Of a stretch of DNA of 7,015 bases, positions 1-5,353 are shown piece after piece (positions within the stretch are counted from its first letter, which is position 1; the number at the start of each line of letters is the position of its first letter). The notes under the pieces were generated by a model that saw nothing but the letters and a program-made list of their open reading frames with translations, was not told the origin of the DNA and searched no databases. Origin of the DNA: Alphaproteobacteria bacterium CG11_big_fil_rev_8_21_14_0_20_44_7 (GTDB taxonomy: Bacteria; Pseudomonadota; Alphaproteobacteria; Rickettsiales; 21-14-0-20-44-7); the NCBI GenBank assembly GCA_002787615.1, contig PCXJ01000023.1, forward strand, positions 23,932-30,946. Reading direction: 5' to 3'. Made by a program: the position numbers and the translations under genes.

Positions 1-1728
1 TAGCTCTTGGTCAAGTTCGGTAATATCAAAATTGCCGTTATAAAGCGCGGATGCGGAGATGTTGAAGTCACCAAGATTGATTCTTTCCGATGCAGAGGTG
101 ATAAAAGTGCCGTCTGTGTTATGCAAATGGTCGATTGTAGTAAATGCCCCCAGAATAGAGGTTCTTGCGCTTAAAACCGCTCCCTCGCGTGATTTATCAT
201 ATATCGGCCCGCTATAAAGCCCAGCGCCAACAGATAGGTTTTTGGATACGCCATATTCAAAATTAGCGATTAAGCGCGGGTCGGCGGCAATATCATAATC
301 TTCATTGACGGGGAGGAAGGTTTGATTTGGCTGTGAGGCTGAGACATCATAGAAAAACTCGCCCTCTTTGAGCATTCCGGGGCCGATGAAGAATCTGCGA
401 TATTCCTCCTCTTTTTCACCGAATGGGCCATATTTTATGATTTTGAATAGGTTCATCCCCGCTTCCAGCAATACATCGCGGAATTCATAGCGTCCGTCCG
501 ATGTGCTATCCTGAAAGCTGATAAATTCGTTATTTCTATAAAGTTCAACCTCCCAGCCCTGCTCAACTTCACCGCTGATGATGAAATTATCCGGATTGGA
601 AACCTGACCAAGCGGGCGATTGGTTGCGCTTATGCCGCGTTCAGTACCGCCACCGCCGACAAGATTCAGGCTTGGGGTGGTGATATCGCCTAGTTCTAAT
701 TTGCGGATATCGGTATGCGGGATGATATTTGCATCATTATCAATACGATAAAGTTTGATTCTTGCATCGCTGAGCCTGTCCGTATCGTTTCCGGTGACAA
801 AGAAATCGGAAGACATATTCAGTAAATCACCCGTGCCCTGAATGGAATAATTGCCGGAGGTGGTGGAATCAGTGCCGGTTTTTTGATAATTTGTGCCGAG
901 TTGAACCGTAGTAGACGGAAAATCCAGCATCGAATAGGGTGTGTCGATTTTTGAATAGGTTTTGCGGACAGGTTTCTTCCTTTTCTTATTTTGTTCCCAT
1001 TTCTTGGCGCGCTCGGCTTTCTCCTGAAATGCCAGTTTCTCATCAGCTTCTATATCAAGTATCATTTGCGATAGATTCAAATTGAAATTCAGCCCAAACC
1101 ATTCTTTCAAGGCTTCACTATCAACATAAATCTCTTCGTCAAAGAGTTTGATATAGGCATCATCGGCCTTGGATTTCTTGCCTGCGACAATTACGGTATT
1201 TTCGGGGATGCTAAGATAGAAATCATTGTCAGGGCTGATAAACCAGCCTTCGGCGCGTTGTTCTTCATCAAAAACCTCGATTGGGAAATATAGTGCCTCG
1301 GTGACTTCAAAAAGCGAAATATAGAGCCTGTCATTCAGGGAATAGGCGCTGATGCCGTTGCTGAGAGTGAAATCAGCCGAAGTGACTTTTAGTAGCAGGA
1401 AGGATTCATTAAATTCTTCCTCATCATTCCCAAGTTTTTCCGCCTGTTCCTCAATATTTTCGTTAGTTTCGGCGATATCTTTGAATTCATCAAACCCCCA
1501 GTCAATACCTTCTTCTTTTGCGTCTTCTTCGGAATCTTTATCTATATCATCGCTAACCGTGTCATCGCTTACCGTTCCTTCCAACTCGGTTTTATATACC
1601 GGCTCAACCGGAAAGGCGGGCTTGTTTTCAGCCGCAGCAGCAAAAGATATCAGGCAAAACGCGGAAAATAAAAGCCAGTATTTTGCATTTTTACCCGAAT
1701 TATTACCTAATTGGGATTCTTGTTTCAT
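1..1728 (-). CDS. Outer-membrane usher of a chaperone-usher pilus system, divergent type (3' end outside window)
   Basis: This frame is open from an ATG at 1728 to the left edge, giving 576 codons without a stop; the C-terminal part is missing. Ushers form the outer-membrane channel that takes chaperone-bound subunits and assembles the pilus. Residues 1-33 look like a Sec signal with a long polar N-region (hydrophobic part WLLFSAFCLISFAAAA). Residues 50-107 are a very acidic low-complexity linker. Residues 110-235 form a globular N-terminal domain (YVDSEALKEWFGL near 201-213). From about 270 the sequence has barrel-like alternating strands, with the usher-like stretch LGDITTPSLN at 346-355 followed by a Gly-rich turn and RGISATNRPL at 364-373. 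GWEVELYRNN at 391-400, then DGRYEFRDV and FKIIKYGPFGE up to about 438, resembles the middle (plug) region of ushers. The start lies inside the end of the chaperone gene. An AGG lies about 13 bases upstream, and a TTG directly before the ATG is an alternative start. Family call is solid; subfamily is not assigned. Confidence 0.85.
   Translation of the reverse strand, partial: MKQESQLGNNSGKNAKYWLLFSAFCLISFAAAAENKPAFPVEPVYKTELEGTVSDDTVSDDIDKDSEEDAKEEGIDWGFDEFKDIAETNENIEEQAEKLGNDEEEFNESFLLLKVTSADFTLSNGISAYSLNDRLYISLFEVTEALYFPIEVFDEEQRAEGWFISPDNDFYLSIPENTVIVAGKKSKADDAYIKLFDEEIYVDSEALKEWFGLNFNLNLSQMILDIEADEKLAFQEKAERAKKWEQNKKRKKPVRKTYSKIDTPYSMLDFPSTTVQLGTNYQKTGTDSTTSGNYSIQGTGDLLNMSSDFFVTGNDTDRLSDARIKLYRIDNDANIIPHTDIRKLELGDITTPSLNLVGGGGTERGISATNRPLGQVSNPDNFIISGEVEQGWEVELYRNNEFISFQDSTSDGRYEFRDVLLEAGMNLFKIIKYGPFGEKEEEYRRFFIGPGMLKEGEFFYDVSASQPNQTFLPVNEDYDIAADPRLIANFEYGVSKNLSVGAGLYSGPIYDKSREGAVLSARTSILGAFTTIDHLHNTDGTFITSASERINLGDFNISASALYNGNFDITELDQEL
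1546..1575 (-). repeat. 15-bp tandem duplication in the usher's acidic linker
   Basis: Two adjacent 15-base units (1546-1560 and 1561-1575) match at 13 of 15 positions. They encode TVSDD twice in a row (usher residues 52-61) and keep the reading frame. This looks like a simple in-frame duplication that lengthens a disordered acidic linker. Confidence 0.75.
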
Positions 1729-2548
1729 CAATCAATTCTACCTTGTCTCCCGTACCGATTTCCGAAAGGGTGATTTTGAATTCACCACCATTAAATGCCA
1801 CGCCTTCCGGCAAATTCAGGGCGAATGTGCGTTCAATGTTATCGGTTTCACGATATATGGCCAAACGCGCAGGGGTTGCTGCAACATGCGATTCACCGTT
1901 TTTGTCGATATATGTAATCGTCATTAGATTGTAGGATGTTGTGTTTCCCTCACGCGCAAATTTAGCGGTTAATTCACCGGATTTCCCGTCAGCTTTTAGG
2001 CTATAATCAGCATTTAAGATTTTGGCATTAGCAGAGGTTTTGCCATTCTCAACAAAAATCGGGATAGCAACGCCATAAGCGGCAGAAACTGCGAATTTGA
2101 CCTTATCGCCGTCAACTTTTTCACCTTCAGATGTGGCTTTGGAATGGGCATTTTCTACTTCGTTAAATTCAATATGCACATGATAGCCGCCTTCTTCCAA
2201 ATCTTTTGGCGCTCTTGCCATCACTCGCACATATTGATCTTCATTTGGCCCTAAGGTTACTCTTCTTGGTGAAAAACGAATGAAATCTTTGGCTGAATGC
2301 TTCATATTATCGACAATTTGCAGATTTTTGCCATTTTCCATGGAATAATTCACCAGATTAATCTCATAAGTTTTTGGGACATCGGCTTTATTCACCAAAT
2401 GCAGGGAGCTAACTTTGCTCTTATCCGATAATTTCACTCTTTGCGGTGAGATAAAAAGATAGCCGTCTGCGTAGGCGGTTTTGATGTTGGCAAAGATGGC
2501 TAAGAATGCGACCAAGCATACTGCCAAGAATAATTTAGTAAGTTTCAT
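1703..2548 (-). CDS. Periplasmic pilus assembly chaperone (PapD-like)
   Basis: The product is 281 aa. Chaperones of this family bind pilin subunits in the periplasm by donor-strand complementation and hand them to the usher. Residues 1-27 are a Sec signal ending in an AYA-type cleavage site. The first immunoglobulin-like domain runs from about 28 to 165: YLFISPQRVKL opens it, SSLHLVNKADVPKTYEI gives early strands, and FSPRRVTLGPNEDQYVRV at 92-109 followed by GGYHVHIEF matches the conserved strands of the family. The second domain follows to the C-terminus. A segment at 131-150 (ENAHSKATSEGEKVDGDK) is a hydrophilic loop. A strong Shine-Dalgarno fixes the start. The gene is upstream of and overlaps the usher gene by 26 bases (1703-1728), so the two are almost certainly cotranscribed and probably translationally coupled. 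At 281 aa it is longer than classical PapD/FimC-type chaperones, in line with a divergent system. Confidence 0.88.
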   Translation of the reverse strand: MKLTKLFLAVCLVAFLAIFANIKTAYADGYLFISPQRVKLSDKSKVSSLHLVNKADVPKTYEINLVNYSMENGKNLQIVDNMKHSAKDFIRFSPRRVTLGPNEDQYVRVMARAPKDLEEGGYHVHIEFNEVENAHSKATSEGEKVDGDKVKFAVSAAYGVAIPIFVENGKTSANAKILNADYSLKADGKSGELTAKFAREGNTTSYNLMTITYIDKNGESHVAATPARLAIYRETDNIERTFALNLPEGVAFNGGEFKITLSEIGTGDKVELIDETRIPIR

Positions 2549-2553
2549 ATTAA

Positions 2554-2560
2554 TCCTCCT
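2554..2560 (-). promoter_or_regulatory. Ribosome binding site of the chaperone gene
   Basis: On the minus strand AGGAGGA lies 5 bases before the ATG at 2548. It is a near-perfect Shine-Dalgarno and supports that start. Confidence 0.85.
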
Positions 2561-2621
2561 GATTTACTTAAAATTTAATACGAAATAATTTTATATTTTA
2601 TTAAACTTCATACGCGAGATA

Positions 2622-2650
2622 ATAGTATCTTGGGGTTAATTATCGGTTAA
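2622..2650 (-). promoter_or_regulatory. Candidate promoter of the chaperone-usher operon, overlapping a CtrA-type box
   Basis: On the minus strand TTAACC (2650-2645) and TACTAT (2627-2622) are 17 bases apart, each matching the sigma70 consensus at 4 of 6 positions. The -35 element is part of the CtrA-type motif at 2635-2650, the arrangement known for CtrA-activated promoters in Caulobacter. The hexamers alone are weak, so the call rests mainly on their position relative to the box. The leader to the ATG would be about 70 bases and A+T-rich. Confidence 0.4.
2635..2650 (-). promoter_or_regulatory. CtrA-type box 1
   Basis: Read on the minus strand, TTAACCGATAATTAAC is an exact TTAA-N7-TTAAC match to the alphaproteobacterial CtrA full site. 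It lies 87 bases upstream of the chaperone ATG and overlaps the candidate -35. The match is seen directly; binding is inferred. Confidence 0.55.
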
Positions 2651-2667
2651 TCAGGGTGAGTGCGAAA

Positions 2668-2683
2668 TTAATAGACGCTTAAC
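2668..2683 (+). promoter_or_regulatory. CtrA-type box 2
   Basis: TTAATAGACGCTTAAC on the plus strand is a second exact TTAA-N7-TTAAC. It is separated from box 1 by 17 bases and oriented the opposite way, so the pair is arranged as an inverted duplex. It could strengthen regulation of the pilus operon or act on the divergent porin gene. Confidence 0.5.
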
Positions 2684-2685
2684 CA

Positions 2686-2701
2686 TTGCAACTTGATGCA
2701 A
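2686..2701. repeat. Short inverted repeat, possible operator half-sites
   Basis: TTGCA and TGCAA are separated by 6 bases (2686-2690 and 2697-2701). An overlapping CTTG/CAAG pair lies at 2692-2702. The symmetry is real but short and fits no site I can name with confidence. Confidence 0.25.
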
Positions 2702-2724
2702 GAATAATCGCGCACAGAAGAAAA

Positions 2725-2739
2725 TGAGAATCATTCGCA
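2725..2739. promoter_or_regulatory. Fur-like box 1, upstream of the porin promoter
   Basis: TGAGAATCATTCGCA is, on the reverse strand, a one-mismatch copy of the 7-1-7 palindrome TGCGAATGATTCGCA. The slightly wider stretch 2720-2738 matches the classical 19-bp Fur box consensus at 15 of 19 positions by my alignment. It ends 8 bases before the -35. It contains a GANTC (CcrM methylation) site at 2728-2732. Fur is the best candidate; related regulators such as Mur cannot be excluded. Confidence 0.6.
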
Positions 2740-2747
2740 ATTAATTA

Positions 2748-2775
2748 TTGACAAGCTATATTTTGCTGTTAGAAC
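2748..2775 (+). promoter_or_regulatory. Sigma70-like promoter of the porin/redox cassette
   Basis: A perfect -35 TTGACA (2748-2753) is followed after 16 bases by TAGAAC (2770-2775; 4 of 6 matches to TATAAT). Transcription would begin near 2782, leaving a leader of about 57 bases. The promoter lies between the two Fur-like boxes. Confidence 0.55.
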
Positions 2776-2783
2776 TCCTCAAA

Positions 2784-2799
2784 TCGCATAAAGATGCGA
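2784..2799 (+). other. Hairpin at the predicted 5' end of the porin mRNA
   Basis: TCGCAT (2784-2789) and ATGCGA (2794-2799) form a perfect 6-bp stem with an AAAG loop, within a few bases of the predicted transcription start. Such 5' hairpins often stabilise mRNAs. Its 3' arm is shared with Fur-like box 2, so the repeat could serve either DNA or RNA. Confidence 0.4.
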
Positions 2800-2809
2800 A
2801 TGACTCGCA
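2795..2809. promoter_or_regulatory. Fur-like box 2, downstream of the porin promoter
   Basis: TGCGAATGACTCGCA is a one-mismatch copy of the 7-1-7 palindrome TGCGAATGATTCGCA, in inverted orientation to box 1. Centres are about 70 bases apart. It lies near +14 to +28 of the predicted transcript, a position suited to repression. It carries a GANTC at 2802-2806, in the same register as in box 1. Confidence 0.55.
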
Positions 2810-2828
2810 ACTAAATCAGTTAAATAAA

Positions 2829-2832
2829 AAGG
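2829..2832 (+). promoter_or_regulatory. Ribosome binding site of the porin gene
   Basis: AAGG within an A-rich run ends 6 bases before the ATG at 2839. It is modest but well placed and supports this start, which is also the one giving a clean signal peptide. Confidence 0.6.
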
Positions 2833-2838
2833 TAAATA

Positions 2839-4104
2839 ATGAAAAATTATATAAAAACAACTGCGCTTGCCAGTGTGTGTGCTTTTGGCATGGCAGCAAA
2901 TGCCTCAGCCGCAAAAATTGACGATTCAGCGCTTCCCAGCCGTGAAGAAATGTGGGAAATGATAAAATTACAGAATCAGGAAATTCAGAATTTGAAATCT
3001 CGCATCACTTCTACCGAAAAGAAAGTGGTGGAAACCGATAAAAAAGCGGAAGAGGCGAGCAATACCGCTCAGAAAGTGCAGAATCTTGCTCCGGCGGGCG
3101 GAAGTGCAGGCTATGGCTGGTGGGAGAATACTTCTATCGGCGGTTATGGTGAATTGCATTTGAATAAGGGCAGCACCAAGGATGAAATAGATTTTCACCG
3201 CTTTGTGTTATTTGTAAATCATGAATTCACAGATGATTTGCGACTTTATTCTGAAGTTGAACTTGAGCATTCAATCGCCGGAGAAGGTCAGGTAGGCGAA
3301 TTTGAGCTTGAGCAAGCATTTCTGGAATATGATATAAATGATTATAACCGCGCGCGTGCCGGTGTGTTCTTGCTTCCGGTTGGTATTTTGAACGAAACTC
3401 ATGAACCGCCGACATTCTTCGGGGTTGAGCGTAATCCGGTAGAAAGCAACATCATTCCTTCAACATGGTGGGAAGGCGGTGTTGGCTTTAGCGGAGAATT
3501 GGGCGAAGGCTTCAGCTATGATGTGGCATTGCATTCGGGCTTGAATGTGCCAATGACGGGCGGAAGTGCTTATAAAGTTCGTAACGGACGCAGCAAGGTA
3601 GGTAAGGCGCAGGCAGAAGATGGCGCAGTTACCGGACGTCTGAAATGGACAGGTTATCCCGGTGTTGAAATAGCCGCAACTGCACAATATCAAAGCGATG
3701 TGACACAGAGCATGGATGTTGATGACGTTCAGGCAGGCTTATTTGAAATCCATACTGATATTGAGCGTCAGGGATTTGGCTTGCGGGCATTATATGCACG
3801 CTGGGTGCTGGATGGTTCAGGCGCGGAGGCACTTGGCCGTGATGTTCAGGAAGGTTTCTATATTGAGCCATCATATACATTTGAAATTGGTGACGAAGAT
3901 GAGTTTGGTATTTTCGCGCGCTATAACTATTGGGATAATGAGGCGGGAAATAGTGTGAATTCCGATTATCAACAAGTTGATATTGGGTTTAACTATTGGC
4001 CGCACCCTGATGTTGTGCTGAAAGCAGATATGGCATTCCTGAATGCGCCTGCGGGTGGCACAGATGATGAGATTGCCAATCTTGGTGTCGGTTTTGCATT
4101 CTAG
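2839..4104 (+). CDS. Outer-membrane porin with N-terminal coiled coil (OprO/OprP-like superfamily)
   Basis: The 421-aa product has a Sec signal at 1-24 (cleavage after NASA). A charged, heptad-rich segment at about 34-80 (LQNQEIQNLKSRI, KKVVETDKKAEEA) is probably a periplasmic coiled coil. A barrel domain follows from about 97 to the end, with amphipathic strands such as IGGYGELHL, RFVLFVNHEF and LRLYSEVELEH. The C-terminal residue is Phe in GVGFAF, the usual signal for outer-membrane assembly. HEPPTFFGVERNP at 188-200 followed by STWWEGG is a conserved-looking block I associate with this porin group. The substrate cannot be read from sequence; phosphate selectivity should not be assumed. Its promoter is flanked by Fur-like boxes and the gene leads a cassette of flavin-redox genes, so a link to iron or another periplasmic redox substrate is plausible. 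It could also be expressed far above the downstream genes because a hairpin follows it. Confidence 0.85.
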   Translation: MKNYIKTTALASVCAFGMAANASAAKIDDSALPSREEMWEMIKLQNQEIQNLKSRITSTEKKVVETDKKAEEASNTAQKVQNLAPAGGSAGYGWWENTSIGGYGELHLNKGSTKDEIDFHRFVLFVNHEFTDDLRLYSEVELEHSIAGEGQVGEFELEQAFLEYDINDYNRARAGVFLLPVGILNETHEPPTFFGVERNPVESNIIPSTWWEGGVGFSGELGEGFSYDVALHSGLNVPMTGGSAYKVRNGRSKVGKAQAEDGAVTGRLKWTGYPGVEIAATAQYQSDVTQSMDVDDVQAGLFEIHTDIERQGFGLRALYARWVLDGSGAEALGRDVQEGFYIEPSYTFEIGDEDEFGIFARYNYWDNEAGNSVNSDYQQVDIGFNYWPHPDVVLKADMAFLNAPAGGTDDEIANLGVGFAF

Positions 4105-4137
4105 ATTAATATAATTTTCATGTTTATCTTTACCGTT

Positions 4138-4165
4138 CCCTCCTCCTTTTCTATAAGGGGGAGGG
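4138..4165 (+). terminator. Intercistronic hairpin: partial terminator/attenuator or SD-masking stem
   Basis: CCCTCCTCCTT (4138-4148) pairs with AAGGGGGAGGG (4155-4165): 11 base pairs with one U-G wobble and a 6-base loop. The following GTTTGTAGTTT is only moderately T-rich, so termination would be incomplete. The 3' arm is also the only purine-rich, Shine-Dalgarno-like sequence before the ATG at 4177, so the stem would hide it. Either way it should lower expression of the redox genes relative to the porin. It may also protect the 3' end of a porin-only mRNA. Confidence 0.6.
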
Positions 4166-4176
4166 GTTTGTAGTTT

Positions 4177-4725
4177 ATGAAATATATCTTGTTTTTATTG
4201 TCGTTTTTACTGATTGCTTCAGCAAATGCTGAGGATATTTTGCAGCCTCCTGAGGAGTTTATTGCCGAAAGCTTTGCAGGCAATGCTCCAAAACCTAAAA
4301 TCCTGTGGATAGATTCGGAAAAACAGGAAATTGTGAATAAAATTATGAAGCGGAATTATTCGCTCAAGCGTACGCGCTATTGGATGGAAGGTGAAAAATC
4401 AGTTTGGATTCTCGAAGAAATCGGCAAGGTGAGGCCTATCACCACCGGATTTGTGATAGATGGTGATAAGCTGGAAAATGTGAAAGTGCTGGTTTATCGT
4501 GAAAGCCATGGCTGGGAAGTGAAATATCCATTCTTTACCGACCAATTTAGGGAAATTAGCCTCAAAGATAATTATCGCCTGACCAAGCGCATTGACGGAA
4601 TTTCCGGCGCAACACTTTCGGTCAATGCGCTAAAAAGACTGGCAGCTTTGGCATTATTCCTTAATAATGTGGCTAAGGATAAGGATTATCAAAATGAACC
4701 GCAAAAAGAAAACGGGCAAGAATAA
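4177..4725 (+). CDS. Secreted FMN-binding-domain protein with covalent flavinylation motif
   Basis: The 182-aa product has a Sec signal at 1-18 (cleavage after ANA) and no lipobox, so it is probably soluble in the periplasm. Residues 20-80 form a small N-terminal region ending in RYWMEGEKSVWILEEIGK. The FMN-binding domain follows at about 82-160: PITTGFVIDGDKLENVKVLV, RESHGWEV at 108-115, FFTDQF at 119-124, then DGISGATLSVNAL at 140-152. The last fits the ApbE target motif Dxx(S/T)GAT; the predicted FMN-bearing residue is Thr146. The domain is the one shared with NqrC and RnfG, which carry FMN through a phosphoester bond. Two genes downstream is apbE, the enzyme that makes this bond. The C-terminal tail after 165 is charged and dispensable-looking. 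It probably acts as a one-flavin electron carrier; donor is likely the PepSY protein, acceptor unknown. Confidence 0.9.
   Translation: MKYILFLLSFLLIASANAEDILQPPEEFIAESFAGNAPKPKILWIDSEKQEIVNKIMKRNYSLKRTRYWMEGEKSVWILEEIGKVRPITTGFVIDGDKLENVKVLVYRESHGWEVKYPFFTDQFREISLKDNYRLTKRIDGISGATLSVNALKRLAALALFLNNVAKDKDYQNEPQKENGQE
4681..4685 (+). promoter_or_regulatory. Ribosome binding site that sets the start of the PepSY gene
   Basis: AAGGA ends 8 bases before the ATG at 4694. It is the second unit of a tandem AAGGAT (4675-4686), so two overlapping ribosome-binding options exist. The in-frame ATG at 4667 has no comparable site, so 4694 is preferred. Confidence 0.65.
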
Positions 4726-5353
4726 GAGTCTGCGTGCTATTTTGTTCAAATGGCATTATCGCTTGGGGTTGATTGCGGCGGTTTTTCTTATCCTGATTGC
4801 AATTACCGGTATTTTGCTCAACCATTCACGCATGCTGGGGCTTGACCAAAATCAGGCATGGCAGCCGCAGAATAATGCCAAATTTTATGGCTATAAATGG
4901 GATGATTTTTATGTGACTTTGCTGGAGGGTGATATTTTGCTGGCAGATAATGCAGGAAATATTATTGAGAAAATTGATTTATCACAGCTTATTCCAGATT
5001 CAGAAGGCGATATAACCCATATAGTGATGCTGGCTGAATATGGCGCAAATATATATTTCTGCGCAGGGGAATCTTCCTATAAAACCGATATAAATCTCAC
5101 TGAGGGGATTTCGCTATTTCCTGAAAAAATTGCCTGTGTGGATAGCCCTGAATTGCCGTCCGAAATTTCTGCGAAGATATATACAAATTATTATGGTACG
5201 GGGGTTTCATGGGAGCGGGTGATTCTGGATTTGCATACCGGAAATTCACTGGGTTTGACCGGCAAGCTTATGTCGGATTTTGCTGCATTGGCGATGATAT
5301 TCTTAGTTTCAAGCGGGCTCTATAACTGGTTTCAACGTGTGCGCAGAAAATGA
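4694..5353 (+). CDS. Small PepSY-associated transmembrane protein (putative electron-transfer partner)
   Basis: The 219-aa product has a basic N-terminus (MNRKKKTGKNKSLR), then FKWHYRLGLIAAVFLILIAITGILLNHS at 18-45, which I read as the first PepSY_TM helix with His21 and His44 near its ends. A soluble segment of about 140 residues follows, probably periplasmic. The second helix is at about 190-210 (LMSDFAALAMIFLVSSGLYNWF), preceded by DLHTGNSLGLTGK, also typical of the family, and the chain ends in a basic tail. PepSY_TM proteins are found with flavin and iron-reduction systems; for example FpvG of the Pseudomonas pyoverdine pathway. With two helices it is shorter than many members, which have three or four. 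The gene overlaps the FMN-binding gene by 32 bases and the next gene by 4. Starting at 4667 would add nine residues but lacks a ribosome binding site. Role as inner-membrane electron conduit is inferred. Confidence 0.83.
   Translation: MNRKKKTGKNKSLRAILFKWHYRLGLIAAVFLILIAITGILLNHSRMLGLDQNQAWQPQNNAKFYGYKWDDFYVTLLEGDILLADNAGNIIEKIDLSQLIPDSEGDITHIVMLAEYGANIYFCAGESSYKTDINLTEGISLFPEKIACVDSPELPSEISAKIYTNYYGTGVSWERVILDLHTGNSLGLTGKLMSDFAALAMIFLVSSGLYNWFQRVRRK

Noticed and set aside
819..1043. A 74-codon minus-strand open frame
   Set aside because: It lies inside the usher gene in another frame and has a basic, proline-rich composition with no recognisable domain.
1352..1927. A 191-codon plus-strand open frame rich in Ser
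   Set aside because: It lies antisense to the usher and chaperone genes; its Ser-rich composition is simply the complement of the acidic linker codons, and it has no signal peptide, domain or ribosome binding site.
2686..2702. TTGCA/TGCAA symmetry as a third Fur or Mur site
   Set aside because: The spacing and core do not fit the 7-1-7 palindrome seen twice nearby; kept only as a low-confidence inverted repeat.
2968..3880. Several minus-strand open frames opposite the porin gene
   Set aside because: They are shadows of the porin coding sequence without ribosome sites or family resemblance.
4667..4693. An upstream start for the PepSY gene
   Set aside because: It has no Shine-Dalgarno and would extend the overlap with the FMN-binding gene to 59 bases, whereas the ATG at 4694 has AAGGA at good spacing.
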